Shown piece by piece: positions 1-9,772 of a stretch of DNA of 64,000 nt (position 1 is its first letter; each line of letters begins with the position of its first letter). A model generated the notes under the pieces. It had not been told where the DNA came from. It saw nothing but the letters and a program-made list of their open reading frames with translations, and did no database searches. The position numbers and the translations under genes are program-made. This DNA is from Bradyrhizobium hereditatis (GTDB lineage: Bacteria; Pseudomonadota; Alphaproteobacteria; Rhizobiales; Xanthobacteraceae): assembly GCF_020329435.1 (NCBI RefSeq), contig NZ_JAGKJK010000025.1:1-64000 (forward strand), written 5' to 3'.

Positions 1-1130
1 CCGCGGTGAGTGATCACGCCGAGCTCGATCCGCCCGTAGCTGACGGTCCAGCATCCCGCGTCGTCTTCGGCCAGGCCGACCGGCTCGCCGACGAGAGCCT
101 CGTTGATGTAGATCGTGCTGCCGTTCCACTTGATCTCGCCGTTGTGACGCACGCGCCGGACGCGGTGGTCGACGCCATAGCCGGGCTCGCGCAGCACGCC
201 GTCGTAGCGACGCGGAGAAGCTGCATAGCGATCGGCCGGCGTGGCGTTGTCGAGCGCCTGGTGCGGACGCTGTTCGTTGTAAAGACGTTGGAACGCCTGC
301 AGGCGCTTGATCTGCTCGCGCAGGGTTCGTGCCGGCGGATTGGCCGTGTCCTGCAACAATGTCAGATGCATCCGTTCATGCCGCCCGTTCTGCTGCGGCT
401 TGCCCGGTGCAATGCGTTCCGGCGTGACCCCCGCCTTGATCAGCTTCACCGACAGCCTCGACAGCCCACCCGCGCCGCGTGAGGCGAACGGCGAGCCATT
501 GTCGGAGCGCAGATAAAGCGGCAGGCCAAACTCGCGGAATGCCGCATCGAGGATCGGCCACACATGCTCGGTGTCGGTGCGTGCCAGCGCCTGGCAGCGC
601 AACAGATAGCGGCTGCAGGCGTCGCTGAGCGTCAGCGGTTCGCAACGGCTGCCGTCGCCGGTCAAAAACCAGCCCTTGAAGTCGATGCACCAGACGTCGT
701 TGGCAGCCCCACAATGCGCAAACGGCGCGCTCGAGGGCGGGCTGCGCCGCCGCAGCTTGCGCTTGACCGTCAATCCTTCGCGATCGAACAAGGCGCCGAT
801 CGTGCTCGCTACCGGCCAACCCTTGGAAGGATGGCGCCGTTCCAGATAGGCGCGCACCTTCACAGGTCCCCAGCTCGGATGCGCCTGCCGCACGGCAAGG
901 CACTGCTCAAGAACATCCTCGGCAATCGCGTGTGGATGATGATGCGGGGCGCGCGTGCGATCCGACAGGCCCGCGATGCCCTCTTCCTCATAACGTTCGA
1001 GCCACTTGTAGCCGGTCTTCCGGCTCACCGCGAACCGCCGGCAAATCGCTGCAAACGACTCCTGCCGCTCCTCAACCGCCATCACAAAGCGCATCCGCTC
1101 TTCCACGGCACAGGTTCCCCCAAGTCCCAT
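1..1130 (-). CDS. IS481-family transposase, cut by the window edge
   Basis: DDE-type integrase-fold transposase that would move its own insertion sequence. My reading of the minus strand from ATG 1130 stays open to base 3 (376 codons), so the C-terminus lies outside the window. It starts with an N-terminal helix-turn-helix (FAAICRRFAVSRKTGYKWLERY) and continues into an rve domain with the expected acidic triad: Asp in VWCIDFKG, Asp in LRSDNGSPF and Glu in NGRHERMH. The late motif YNEQRPHQALDNATP is typical of IS481 and relatives. The coding frame is intact as far as seen. The element's 5' terminus lies just upstream and overlaps the 3' end of purC. Family assignment is confident; the exact IS name is not given because no search was possible. 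Confidence 0.9.
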   Translation of the reverse strand, partial: MGLGGTCAVEERMRFVMAVEERQESFAAICRRFAVSRKTGYKWLERYEEEGIAGLSDRTRAPHHHPHAIAEDVLEQCLAVRQAHPSWGPVKVRAYLERRHPSKGWPVASTIGALFDREGLTVKRKLRRRSPPSSAPFAHCGAANDVWCIDFKGWFLTGDGSRCEPLTLSDACSRYLLRCQALARTDTEHVWPILDAAFREFGLPLYLRSDNGSPFASRGAGGLSRLSVKLIKAGVTPERIAPGKPQQNGRHERMHLTLLQDTANPPARTLREQIKRLQAFQRLYNEQRPHQALDNATPADRYAASPRRYDGVLREPGYGVDHRVRRVRHNGEIKWNGSTIYINEALVGEPVGLAEDDAGCWTVSYGRIELGVITHR

Positions 1131-1163
1131 CGGCAAGGCCCTCCTTGCCGATCAGTTGACCTG

Positions 1164-2120
<957 letters not shown>

Positions 2121-2188
2121 CAGGTCAGGCTTTCGAACAGGCAGCCTCGCGCGGGCGCGAAGATGCAATGAGTAGGCGGAGCAATAGC

Positions 2189-3106
2189 TCACTCCGGCAG
2201 CGGAATGAACTCATGTTCTTGCGGAACGGCGGCAAACCGGCCGGTTTTCCAGTCCTGTTTGGCCTGCTCGATCCGCTCCTTGCTGGAGGATACGAAATTC
2301 CACCAGATGTGGCGCGGCCCTTCCAGGGCGTCGCCGCCGAGAAACATCATCCGCGTCGGCCGCACGGCCTTCACAGTGATGCGGTCGCCGGGCCGGAAGA
2401 TGAGAAGGCGCGGGCCTTCATAGCGCTCGTTGGCGATTTCGACCTCGCCGTCGACCAGATAGATCGCGCGCTCCTCATGGTCAGGATCGAGCGGCACGGA
2501 GGTGGCGGCCTCCGCAGTCACCTCGGTATAGAACCACGGCGAGACCATGCTGACCGGCGATGTCACGCCGAAGCCGCTCCCTGCGATGATGCGGGCCGTG
2601 AAGCCGCTCTCCTTGACCGTCGGCAATGCCTCGGCGGCATAGTGCTGGAACGACGGCGCGATTTCCTCGGAGGCCGCGGGCAGCGCGATCCAGCTTTGCA
2701 GGCCCAGCATCTTCTGCCCCTGGCGGCGCTGGACGTCGGGGGTGCGCTCGGAATGCGCAATGCCGCGCCCCGCCGTCATCAGGTTCATGGCGCCGGGCTG
2801 GATCTCCTGAATGTTGCCTTCGCTGTCGCGGTGCATGATCGAGCCGTCGAACAGGTAGGTGACGGTGGCAAGTCCGATATGCGGATGCGGCCGCACGTCC
2901 ATGCCCTTGCCAGCCATGAACTGCACCGGTCCGAAATGATCGAAGAAGATGAAGGGGCCGACCATCTGCCGCTTGCCATGCGGCAGCGCGCGCCGCACCG
3001 CAAAGCCGTCGCCGAGATCGCGGGTGCGCGGCACGATGATGAGGTCGAGGGCATCGCAGGTTTTGGGATCGCCGAGCACGGGATCGTTGGAGGGCTGCCA
3101 GCTCAT
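2189..3106 (-). CDS. Pirin family protein
   Basis: Bicupin protein of 305 residues, the usual pirin length. The N-terminal cupin carries the metal-ligand pattern RPHPHIGLATVTYLF, with further ligands in GRGIAHSERT (His, Glu). The C-terminal pirin domain includes the conserved block RLLIFRPGDRITV. Bacterial pirins are iron-binding; some have quercetinase activity and others modulate metabolic enzymes, so the role here is not predictable. A strong ribosome-binding site (AAGGAG, 7 bases upstream) supports ATG 3106. It is separated from purC by 68 bp on the same strand and could be co-transcribed, although function gives no reason for it. Confidence 0.92.
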   Translation of the reverse strand: MSWQPSNDPVLGDPKTCDALDLIIVPRTRDLGDGFAVRRALPHGKRQMVGPFIFFDHFGPVQFMAGKGMDVRPHPHIGLATVTYLFDGSIMHRDSEGNIQEIQPGAMNLMTAGRGIAHSERTPDVQRRQGQKMLGLQSWIALPAASEEIAPSFQHYAAEALPTVKESGFTARIIAGSGFGVTSPVSMVSPWFYTEVTAEAATSVPLDPDHEERAIYLVDGEVEIANERYEGPRLLIFRPGDRITVKAVRPTRMMFLGGDALEGPRHIWWNFVSSSKERIEQAKQDWKTGRFAAVPQEHEFIPLPE

Positions 3107-3173
3107 GGGGGCTCCTTGAAGTTTGCGGCGATTATAGCAGGAATTGCGGGATTGCGTTCAAATGCCTCAGCAT

Positions 3174-3291
3174 GTCGTCCCTGCGAACGCAGGGGCCCAT
3201 ACCCCGTGTCCTATCGTTTGGCAGCAATGGCAGATATCATCTCCAACAGTTAACAACGGTGGTTATGGATCCCTGCATTCGCAGGGACGAC
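3174..3291. repeat. Palindromic repeat unit bounded by GTCGT...ACGAC
   Basis: The outer 28 bases at each end (3174-3201 and 3264-3291) are inverted repeats with three mismatches, and each contains a smaller hairpin (CCCTGCGAACGCAGGG type). The unit lies upstream of the pirin gene, unlike the other units of this kind in the window, which mostly lie just downstream of stop codons. No coding potential. Confidence 0.8.
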
Positions 3292-3350
3292 GTAGGATGA
3301 TGAACCGATGATCACACCGCTCAAGCCCGGCGCAAAATTGCTGAAGGTCG

Positions 3351-3605
3351 ATTGCCCTCATTGAGACTGCGCGCCTGATCCTGCGGCCATGGCGCAGCGA
3401 CGACGTTGCCGCGAATACGGCCATGCTGTCCGATCCCGATGCCGCGTGCTTCATCACGCCCGACGGCAAGGCGATTACGACCGAGATCAGCGGATGGCGT
3501 AACGCCGCGGTGATATCGGGGCACTGGGCGCTGCATCGAATCCAGCAACGCGCCTTCGCAAGCCGTCGCGCGGCGATTGGGGGCGAGGAGGGATGGCGAA
3601 GTTGA
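3351..3605 (+). pseudogene. N-terminal fragment of a GNAT acetyltransferase
   Basis: Translation from about 3351 reads IALIETARLILRPWRSDD and continues into a segment containing LSDPDAACFITPDGK, the canonical first strand and helix of RimJ/RimL-like GNAT acetyltransferases. In-frame coding stops at 3605 after about 80 codons, well before the acetyl-CoA-binding motif (Q/RxxGxG/A). There is no acceptable start codon: an in-frame TGA lies at 3342. The remaining DNA to 3747 has no recognisable homology. This is most simply a decayed gene that lost its start and most of its body. Confidence 0.7.
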
Positions 3606-3747
3606 TTTATTCGGCAAGATCAATGAAACGTTGGGTGACGTTGCGCGATCGTTGGAGGGGCTGATCGACAGACGTAGTCCGCCGAATGAGGAGATCCGCA
3701 AAAGCCAATGCGAGATGTTCCCCTCACCCGTCTCAATCGCGTTTCGT

Positions 3748-5118
3748 CTACTGCCGACCCAACTGCGTGGCCTTCTCGACGCGATCGAATCTCTCGAGCG
3801 ACAGGATCGCATCGGCGAGCTGATCGGCGCGGCCGTTCAGCACGGGGCGGGCGAGCGTGAGAAACTTCTGCTGCATTGCCTGTGCGTCCGGAAACGTATC
3901 CGGCTCGCCTGAGGGATCGGCATAGAGCCGCTCATGCACCGCCTCGTCGGTGGTGATAGACACGCGCGCCCCAAACGGATGGGTGCGGCCGATCTCGAGC
4001 CGATCGTCCTGCACCACATCGAACTTGTCGGCGAGCGCGTTGATTGCGGCATCTCCAAGCCGCTTATAATCATCCCAGCCGAAGCTGCCCTGATCGAGCG
4101 CCAGCGCGCCGGTGAAGAACATGGAGAACTGCCCGCCGACGATCGAGGTCGGATGTCGCTTGGTGGCGGCATCGCCCGTCAGCGTGATGCCGTTGCGATG
4201 CAGTCCGATCTCGACCCGCTTGATCTGGTCCGGTGTCAGGTTGTGCTCGCGCCGCATCGCGATCAGCGCATCGAGTGCGGCATGGGTATAGCGGCAACTC
4301 GGATAGGGTTTGACGCCGATTTTCAGCGTCTCATAGGTCTTGCCGAGGCCTGCGGTTGCCTTGTCGGGATGGGCATCATCGCTATAGCCGACGAGCAGGC
4401 CATGCTTGCCCTCGACTGATTCGGTCGAGCCGACGAAATTGTTGCGCGCCAGCGTGGCGGCGATTACGCCGTTCATCGCGGCGGCGCCGACCTGATAGCG
4501 CTTGTTCCAGGCGCCATTGACCAGGAACTGCAGCGAGCCCGCGGCCTGGCTGCCGGAAACGCCGAAAGCGGAGATGAGTTGATCCCTGGAGAGGCCGAAC
4601 AGTTTGCCGGCGGCTGCCGCTGCACCATAAGTTCCTGCCGTCGCGGTGGGGTGGAAGCCGCGCGCATAATGTGAGGTTGGATCGAGGGCGTTGCCGAGCC
4701 GGCAACACACCTCGTAGCCGGCCACGATCGCGGTCAGCACGTCGCGTCCCGATGCACCGACCATTTCACCGACCGCAAACGCCGCTGGCACCACGGGCGC
4801 ACTCGGATGCAGCGAGGAGTCCGCATGCGTGTCGTCGAAATCAAGGGAATGGCCGAGCGCGCCGTTGAGCAGCGCGGCGACCGCGGGCGTCCAGGTCTTG
4901 GAATCGCCGAACACCGTGGCCTCGCCTTTGCCGTCCAGCGCCAGTGCTTCCAACATCTTGAGCAGTGAGGGGGTGGATTCCGCGTCACGCCGCGCCCGGA
5001 TCGTGCTGCCGAGGAAATCGAGCGTCAGGACCTTGGCGCGCTCCAGCACCTCCGGCGGAATGTCGGCAAACTTCAGGTCGGCGACATAGGCGGCGAGCGT
5101 TGCGGTTTCCTGGGCCAT
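3748..5118 (-). CDS. MmgE/PrpD family protein
   Basis: Family includes 2-methylcitrate dehydratase, cis-aconitate decarboxylase and poorly characterised relatives. The 456-residue product has the usual length and hallmark segments: GALGHSLDFDDTH in the N-terminal helical domain, RGFHPTATAGTYGAAAAAGK, and the lid-region motif KPYPSCRYTHAALDAL. ATG 5118 was chosen over 5265 because family homology begins at MAQETATLAAYV and a GAGGAAA ribosome-binding site precedes it. No prpB or prpC is adjacent, so a methylcitrate-cycle role is not supported; a catabolic dehydratase or isomerase on a different acid is equally possible. It is divergent from the FUSC gene. Confidence 0.9.
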   Translation of the reverse strand: MAQETATLAAYVADLKFADIPPEVLERAKVLTLDFLGSTIRARRDAESTPSLLKMLEALALDGKGEATVFGDSKTWTPAVAALLNGALGHSLDFDDTHADSSLHPSAPVVPAAFAVGEMVGASGRDVLTAIVAGYEVCCRLGNALDPTSHYARGFHPTATAGTYGAAAAAGKLFGLSRDQLISAFGVSGSQAAGSLQFLVNGAWNKRYQVGAAAMNGVIAATLARNNFVGSTESVEGKHGLLVGYSDDAHPDKATAGLGKTYETLKIGVKPYPSCRYTHAALDALIAMRREHNLTPDQIKRVEIGLHRNGITLTGDAATKRHPTSIVGGQFSMFFTGALALDQGSFGWDDYKRLGDAAINALADKFDVVQDDRLEIGRTHPFGARVSITTDEAVHERLYADPSGEPDTFPDAQAMQQKFLTLARPVLNGRADQLADAILSLERFDRVEKATQLGRQ

Positions 5119-5233
5119 CGTGTTTCCTCGTTTTGCCGGGAGGGTAGGCGGAGCGAATTGACCTTTCAAGGCGCCTTCCCGTCGCGGACCTGCCGTGCCT
5201 CGTCTAGCACAGGCGCGGCGTGCAGTTTCTGGA

Positions 5234-6349
5234 ATGCGGCGCATGATGGCCTTCGCAAAACGCATGCTTGGATCGCTCCACGGCTACAAGGCGCAACTCG
5301 CGCTTGCGGTCAGGCTCGCGATTGCCGCGGTCGCCGCCTATGCGATCGCCAGAGCGCTGCATCTGATGTTGCCATTATGGGCGGTGCTGACCTCCCTCAT
5401 CGTCACCCAGATGAGCGTCGGCCGCTCGCTGAAGGCAACGCGCGATTACATGCTCGGCACGATCGGCGGCGCGGCCTATGGCGGTGCGATTGCGATACTG
5501 ATCCCGCATTCCGGCGAGGGTGGATTGCTGGCGCTGCTGGTGCTCGCGGTTGCGCCGCTGGCGTTCATTGGCGCCATCAATCCCAGCCTGAGCGCCGCCA
5601 CGGTAACGGCCGTGATCGTATTGCTGGTTCCGGCGATGAACCATGCCAATCCCGTGGACTCCACAATCGACCGGCTCTTTGAAGTCACCGTCGGCGCGCT
5701 CACCGGGCTTGTGGTCTCATTCCTCGTATTACCGTCGCGCGCGATCAGCCAGATCCGCATCAATTCGGCTCAGATTCTGGAACTGCTGGCTGCCGCCTTT
5801 GCCGAATTGCTCGCCGGGCTGACGCGCGGGCTCGACAATGACGCCCTGCACCGTATCCAGGGTGGTCTCGGCACGGCGCTGGCCAACCTCCACGTTATGG
5901 GCCTGGAAGCCGAGCGCGAGCGCGCGGCGTACCTGTCTTCGGGCCCGGATACCGGGCCCTTGCTGCGCACCATCCAGCGCTTGCGCCATGATGTTGTCAT
6001 GATCGGCCGCGCCAGCGTCGTGCCGCTGCCGGCAAATGTGCAGGCAAGGCTGGCGCGACCGCTCGCCGATGTCAGCAAGGCGATCGTCGACTATATGCGA
6101 TCGGCAGCCGCATCCCTGCGAAACGGCAGCGGTGCCGTTGACATCCGGCCAGTCGAGGCGGCGCTACAGGCCTATGCTGCGGAGGTCGCTGCAATACGGA
6201 CCGAAGGTTTGATCCGCGGCGTGCCCGTCGATGTCGCGGAACGGTTCTTCGCACTTGGATTTTCGCTGGAACAAATGCGCCAGAATCTGAACGATCTGGA
6301 TCGCTGCCGCGCCGACTGGGGCGAGAAGCCGGCTGGGGCGAAGGTCTAG
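5234..6349 (+). CDS. FUSC family membrane protein (aromatic-acid exporter type)
   Basis: The N-terminal half contains several hydrophobic helices (about residues 17-170) with the FUSC-like block MLPLWAVLTSLIVTQMSVG followed by SLKATRDYMLGTIGGAAYGG. The C-terminal half is a soluble, charged helical domain. FUSC proteins resemble AaeB/YccS, which export small aromatic or carboxylic acids across the inner membrane. Several ATGs are possible (5195, 5234, 5243, 5246); 5234 is a compromise without a strong ribosome-binding site. At about 370 residues it is shorter than full AaeB (about 650) and represents the single-module form. Substrate unknown. Confidence 0.82.
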   Translation: MRRMMAFAKRMLGSLHGYKAQLALAVRLAIAAVAAYAIARALHLMLPLWAVLTSLIVTQMSVGRSLKATRDYMLGTIGGAAYGGAIAILIPHSGEGGLLALLVLAVAPLAFIGAINPSLSAATVTAVIVLLVPAMNHANPVDSTIDRLFEVTVGALTGLVVSFLVLPSRAISQIRINSAQILELLAAAFAELLAGLTRGLDNDALHRIQGGLGTALANLHVMGLEAERERAAYLSSGPDTGPLLRTIQRLRHDVVMIGRASVVPLPANVQARLARPLADVSKAIVDYMRSAAASLRNGSGAVDIRPVEAALQAYAAEVAAIRTEGLIRGVPVDVAERFFALGFSLEQMRQNLNDLDRCRADWGEKPAGAKV

Positions 6350-6390
6350 AGCCCGATCTCGATTAAATCAGAGTCGGGGCCCGGATCCGG
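6349..6390. repeat. Short imperfect palindrome (GAGCCCGATC...GGGGCCC)
   Basis: Sequence just after the FUSC stop has an imperfect inverted repeat around a GATTAAATCAGA core. A related palindrome with core GATTGAATCAGA lies at 8292-8325, so the two appear to belong to one small intergenic repeat family. It may act as a bidirectional terminator between the convergent FUSC and DUF2867 genes. Confidence 0.5.
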
Positions 6391-6403
6391 GTGTGCCAGG
6401 CCT

Positions 6404-6877
6404 TTAGGTCGCAACCTGGCGCAGCAACGCCGGCAAAATCAGCCGGTGAAATGGCATGATGATCGCGAGATAAGTCCGGCCGAGCCAATTGTGTGTCTTG
6501 ACCAGCGTGGTGGCAGTGACCTGCTTGACACCGTTCGGCGTGGTCACATCCACCACGACGCGAAAGTCGAGATGGCGATCGTTGAAGCCGGCGATGAGGC
6601 GATCGGGCGTCTCGCTCACCACCGGAAAGATCCCGATCATGTCGCGAGGCGCGTTACGACTAGAGCCCGACGTTTTCAGTCCGAGCGGCGCGACCAGCAA
6701 ATTGCGCAGCGACAGTAGCGCCTCGGCCCATCGCGGCTGCCGCGCCATCATGCGCTCCGCGGCGCGGCGGGCGTCGAGATCTGGGTCGCTGATTTCGATA
6801 CAGAAGGCGTCAGCGAATTGCGCGCCGGCGAGCAACGCATCGGCATCGACGGCAGGTGTAACCTCGCGGACGGTCAT
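6404..6877 (-). CDS. DUF2867 domain-containing protein
   Basis: A 157-residue soluble protein with the DUF2867 pattern: GIFPVVSETPDRLIAGFNDRH and a C-terminal block KTHNWLGRTYLAIIMPFHR. These proteins are often found fused to or beside NAD(P)-binding oxidoreductases and have no established activity. ATG 6877 overlaps the stop of the upstream MATE gene by four bases (ATGA), which implies translational coupling and one operon. An open frame continues upstream to 7030, but that part lies within the MATE gene and shows no family homology. Confidence 0.85.
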   Translation of the reverse strand: MTVREVTPAVDADALLAGAQFADAFCIEISDPDLDARRAAERMMARQPRWAEALLSLRNLLVAPLGLKTSGSSRNAPRDMIGIFPVVSETPDRLIAGFNDRHLDFRVVVDVTTPNGVKQVTATTLVKTHNWLGRTYLAIIMPFHRLILPALLRQVAT

Positions 6878-8280
6878 GGAGGCGCCATTCTGCTCGCCAG
6901 CAGCCGGAACCGCAAGATGAGCAGAGTGGCGAAGACAAAGGTGCCGATCGACAATCCGACCCAGACGCCGCTCGCGCCAAGCGATGTCCAGAACGCGAGT
7001 GCGCAGGCGGAAGTAAATCCGATCAGCCAATAGCTGAAGGTGGCGAATAGCAGCGGTACGCGCGTGTCATTCATTCCGCGCAGCGCACCGGCGGCGATGG
7101 TTTGGATACCGTCTGCGACAAAGAAGGTGGAGCCAATCAGGAGCAGCGTTGCCGTCAGCGTCGCGGTCGCGTCGACGGCTTCGCCGAGGAATAGCTCGGC
7201 AATCAGGAACCGCCCAAGGATCACGGCGAGCGTCATCGTGGCCATGAACGTCGCGCCGAGAAGTATCGCCACATAACCTGCGCGCCTGACAGCGTCGCTG
7301 TCGCGGCGCCCGACCGCATGACCGACGCGCACGGTCGCTGCCATACTGATTCCGAACGGCACCATGAAAAGGATGGCTGCGATCTGGAGTGCAATCTGGT
7401 GCGCTGCGAGTGCTGTGGTGCTGATCAGACCCATCAGCAGGCCGGCCGCGCCGAACAGGCCGTATTCCAGCAGAAACGCCAGCGAGATCGGCGCGCCGAC
7501 GATCGCGAGTTTCGCCATTAACGGCCAGTCGATGCGCCAGATGTTGCCGAGCACGTGATATTTCCGGAACGGCTGGCGCAGCGCGGTGAACCACAGCCCG
7601 GCGAGAAACGTACCGAGATTGACCATGCTGGTCGCAAGGCCCGCGCCGAACAGTCCGAGTTCGGGCAGGCCCCATTTGCCATAGAGCAGCAGATAGACCA
7701 GCAGCGCGTTCGCCGGGATCGCGGCCAGCGTGATCCAAAGCACCGGCTCGGGCCGGTTTACCGCGCTCATGAAGCCGCGGATCGCGATAAACCACAGCGC
7801 CGGCAGGATGCCCCAGGCAAGTCCGAACAGGTACTGCTGCGCGAGCCCCGCGGCGGTCGGCGCTTGGCCGAGCGCGATCAGGATCGCCTCGCCGCGGAAT
7901 GGCCGTGCCATCAGCGGCAGTGCGATCAACAGCGCCGCCCACAAGCCGACGCGCAATGCGCGCCGCACCATGCGCGGATCGCGAGCGCCGAAAGCCTGCG
8001 CCGCCAGCGGCGCTACGGCTGATACCAGCCCCATGCCAAACGTGAAGGTGACGAAGAACACCGTATGGGCGAGTGCCGCCGCAGCCACGGTTTCGCTGCC
8101 GAGCCGACCGATGAACGCCAGATCGGTCGTCATCATCGCGATTTGTCCGAGCTGCGTCAGTGCGAGCGGCACGGCGAGCTTCAGCGTCTCGGCGAGCTCA
8201 ATCGCGAGGTGACGGCCGGGGACAGCCGCAGAAGAGCGCGGCGCAACGGCTGCGCGTTCAATCTTGTCCAGCGAGGTCAT
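6874..8280 (-). CDS. MATE family efflux transporter
   Basis: Inner-membrane antiporter of 468 residues with about twelve transmembrane helices, as expected for NorM-type MATE pumps that export cationic drugs or metabolites using a sodium or proton gradient. Typical segments include PLALTQLGQIAMMTTDLAFI in helix 1, the PVLWITLAAIPANALL region, and the second-half repeat starting APISLAFLLEYGLF. The N-terminal about 28 residues are a cytoplasmic leader. It is the first gene of a two-gene unit with DUF2867 (4-base overlap). Substrate cannot be inferred. Confidence 0.92.
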   Translation of the reverse strand: MTSLDKIERAAVAPRSSAAVPGRHLAIELAETLKLAVPLALTQLGQIAMMTTDLAFIGRLGSETVAAAALAHTVFFVTFTFGMGLVSAVAPLAAQAFGARDPRMVRRALRVGLWAALLIALPLMARPFRGEAILIALGQAPTAAGLAQQYLFGLAWGILPALWFIAIRGFMSAVNRPEPVLWITLAAIPANALLVYLLLYGKWGLPELGLFGAGLATSMVNLGTFLAGLWFTALRQPFRKYHVLGNIWRIDWPLMAKLAIVGAPISLAFLLEYGLFGAAGLLMGLISTTALAAHQIALQIAAILFMVPFGISMAATVRVGHAVGRRDSDAVRRAGYVAILLGATFMATMTLAVILGRFLIAELFLGEAVDATATLTATLLLIGSTFFVADGIQTIAAGALRGMNDTRVPLLFATFSYWLIGFTSACALAFWTSLGASGVWVGLSIGTFVFATLLILRFRLLASRMAPP

Positions 8281-8291
8281 CGCAACAGCCT

Positions 8292-8330
8292 AGAGCATGA
8301 TCGGTTCCGATTGAATCAGAACCGATCAAG
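8292..8330. repeat. Palindrome GATCGGTTC...GAACCGATC upstream of the MATE gene
   Basis: Perfect 9-bp arms around an 11-base centre containing GATTGAATC. Its centre resembles that of the palindrome at 6349-6390, suggesting a dispersed intergenic repeat. It may double as a terminator for murA or sit in the MATE promoter region. Confidence 0.55.
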
Positions 8331-8464
8331 TTCAAATTCATTTCTTCTTGACGCGTTTTCCATACGCGAACCCGCATCTACCCACGAACAAGCCGAGGGC
8401 TTGCTTCGTTCGCAAACGCTATAGCACCGCTGAGGGTCGAAAAAGTGACGCTGCGTAGGGTCGG

Positions 8465-9760
8465 TCAACCGATTCGCGCCGGCACGCGTGTGATCTTCGC
8501 GCCGAGCGCGTTGAGCCGCTCCTCGATACGCTCATAGCCGCGCTCGATCTGGTCGGCATTGTTGATGGTCGAAGTGCCTTCGGCGGCGACCGCCGCCAGC
8601 AGCATGGCCATGCCGGCGCGGATGTCCGGCGAGGTCATTGGCGCGCCGCGCAGCCGGCTCGGGCCGGCGACGATGGCGCGATGCGGATCGCACAGCACGA
8701 TGCGGGCGCCCATTGAGATCAGCTTGTCGACGAAGAACATTCGCGACTCGAACATCTTCTCGAACATCAGGATCACGCCGTCGCACTGCGTCGCGGTGAC
8801 GATCGCAATCGACATCAAATCGGCCGGGAAGGCAGGCCACGGCTGATCCTCCAGCTTCGGCACGTGACCGCCGAAATCATCGTGGATCTTCATGGTCTGC
8901 CCGGAGGGCACGATGAGGTCGTCGCCCTCGACGCCGCAGACGATGCCGAGCCGCTCAAACCCCATCCGGATCGAGCGCAGATGCTCGACGCCGGCCTTCG
9001 CGATGCGCAATGGCGAGCGCGTCACCGCGGCAAGCCCGATCAGGGAGCCTACCTCGATATGGTCGGGCTGGATCGAATAGCTGGTGCCGCCGAGCGTCGC
9101 CGGGCCATGCACGATGATGGTGTTGGTGCCGATGCCCTCGATCTTCGCGCCGAGCGCGACCAGGAAATGCGCGAGGTCCTGCACATGCGGCTCGGAGGCG
9201 GCGTTGCGCAAATAAGTGGTGCCGTGGGCGGCGACCGCCGCAACCAGCGCGTTTTCGGTGGCGGTGACGCTGGGCTCGTCGAGGAACACGTCGGCGCCGT
9301 TCAGGCGCGATGCGCGGAATTCCAGCCGGTGAGTGGCGGTGACGGTGGCGCCGAGCTGCTCGAAAGCGAGGAAATGCGTGTCGAGACGCCGGCGCCCGAT
9401 GACGTCGCCGCCAGGCGGCGGCAGCGCCACCTCGCCGCAGCGGGCGAGTAGCGGCCCGGCCAGCAGGATCGAGGCGCGGATCCGTGCGCAGAGTTCGGGA
9501 TCGAGATCGGCGGCGCGAACATCCCTGGCGTGGATCGTCAGCGTATTGCGCTCCTTCCATTCGGCCGCGGCTCCGACCGAGCGGATCAATTCGACCAGCG
9601 TCTCTGTATCGCGGATGCGTGGTACGTTTTGCAGCGTCACCGGATGCTCGGTGAGCAGGGCAGCGGCGATGATCGGCAACGCAGAATTCTTGTTGCCGGA
9701 CGGCTCGATCGTGCCCGCAAGCCGGTGGCCGCCTTCAACGATGTATTGGATGGGCCCCAC
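8465..9760 (-). CDS. murA: UDP-N-acetylglucosamine 1-carboxyvinyltransferase (MurA paralogue, Cys-to-Asp type)
   Basis: Transfers enolpyruvate from PEP to UDP-GlcNAc, the first committed step of peptidoglycan synthesis. The 431-residue length fits the family. Substrate-site residues are present: SGNKNSALPI (Lys24, Asn25), FPADLM with the general-base Asp, and DIRAGMAMLL with the late Arg. The flexible loop reads PPPGGDVIGRRRLD, so residue 119 is Asp where E. coli has Cys115, the residue alkylated by fosfomycin. Asp there is known in Mycobacterium and Chlamydia enzymes and gives intrinsic fosfomycin resistance. It follows gyrB by 12 bp on the same strand and is probably co-transcribed. A canonical Cys-type MurA elsewhere in the genome seems likely but is not in view. 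Confidence 0.92.
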   Translation of the reverse strand: MGPIQYIVEGGHRLAGTIEPSGNKNSALPIIAAALLTEHPVTLQNVPRIRDTETLVELIRSVGAAAEWKERNTLTIHARDVRAADLDPELCARIRASILLAGPLLARCGEVALPPPGGDVIGRRRLDTHFLAFEQLGATVTATHRLEFRASRLNGADVFLDEPSVTATENALVAAVAAHGTTYLRNAASEPHVQDLAHFLVALGAKIEGIGTNTIIVHGPATLGGTSYSIQPDHIEVGSLIGLAAVTRSPLRIAKAGVEHLRSIRMGFERLGIVCGVEGDDLIVPSGQTMKIHDDFGGHVPKLEDQPWPAFPADLMSIAIVTATQCDGVILMFEKMFESRMFFVDKLISMGARIVLCDPHRAIVAGPSRLRGAPMTSPDIRAGMAMLLAAVAAEGTSTINNADQIERGYERIEERLNALGAKITRVPARIG

Positions 9761-9772
9761 GCGTTCCTCGCC

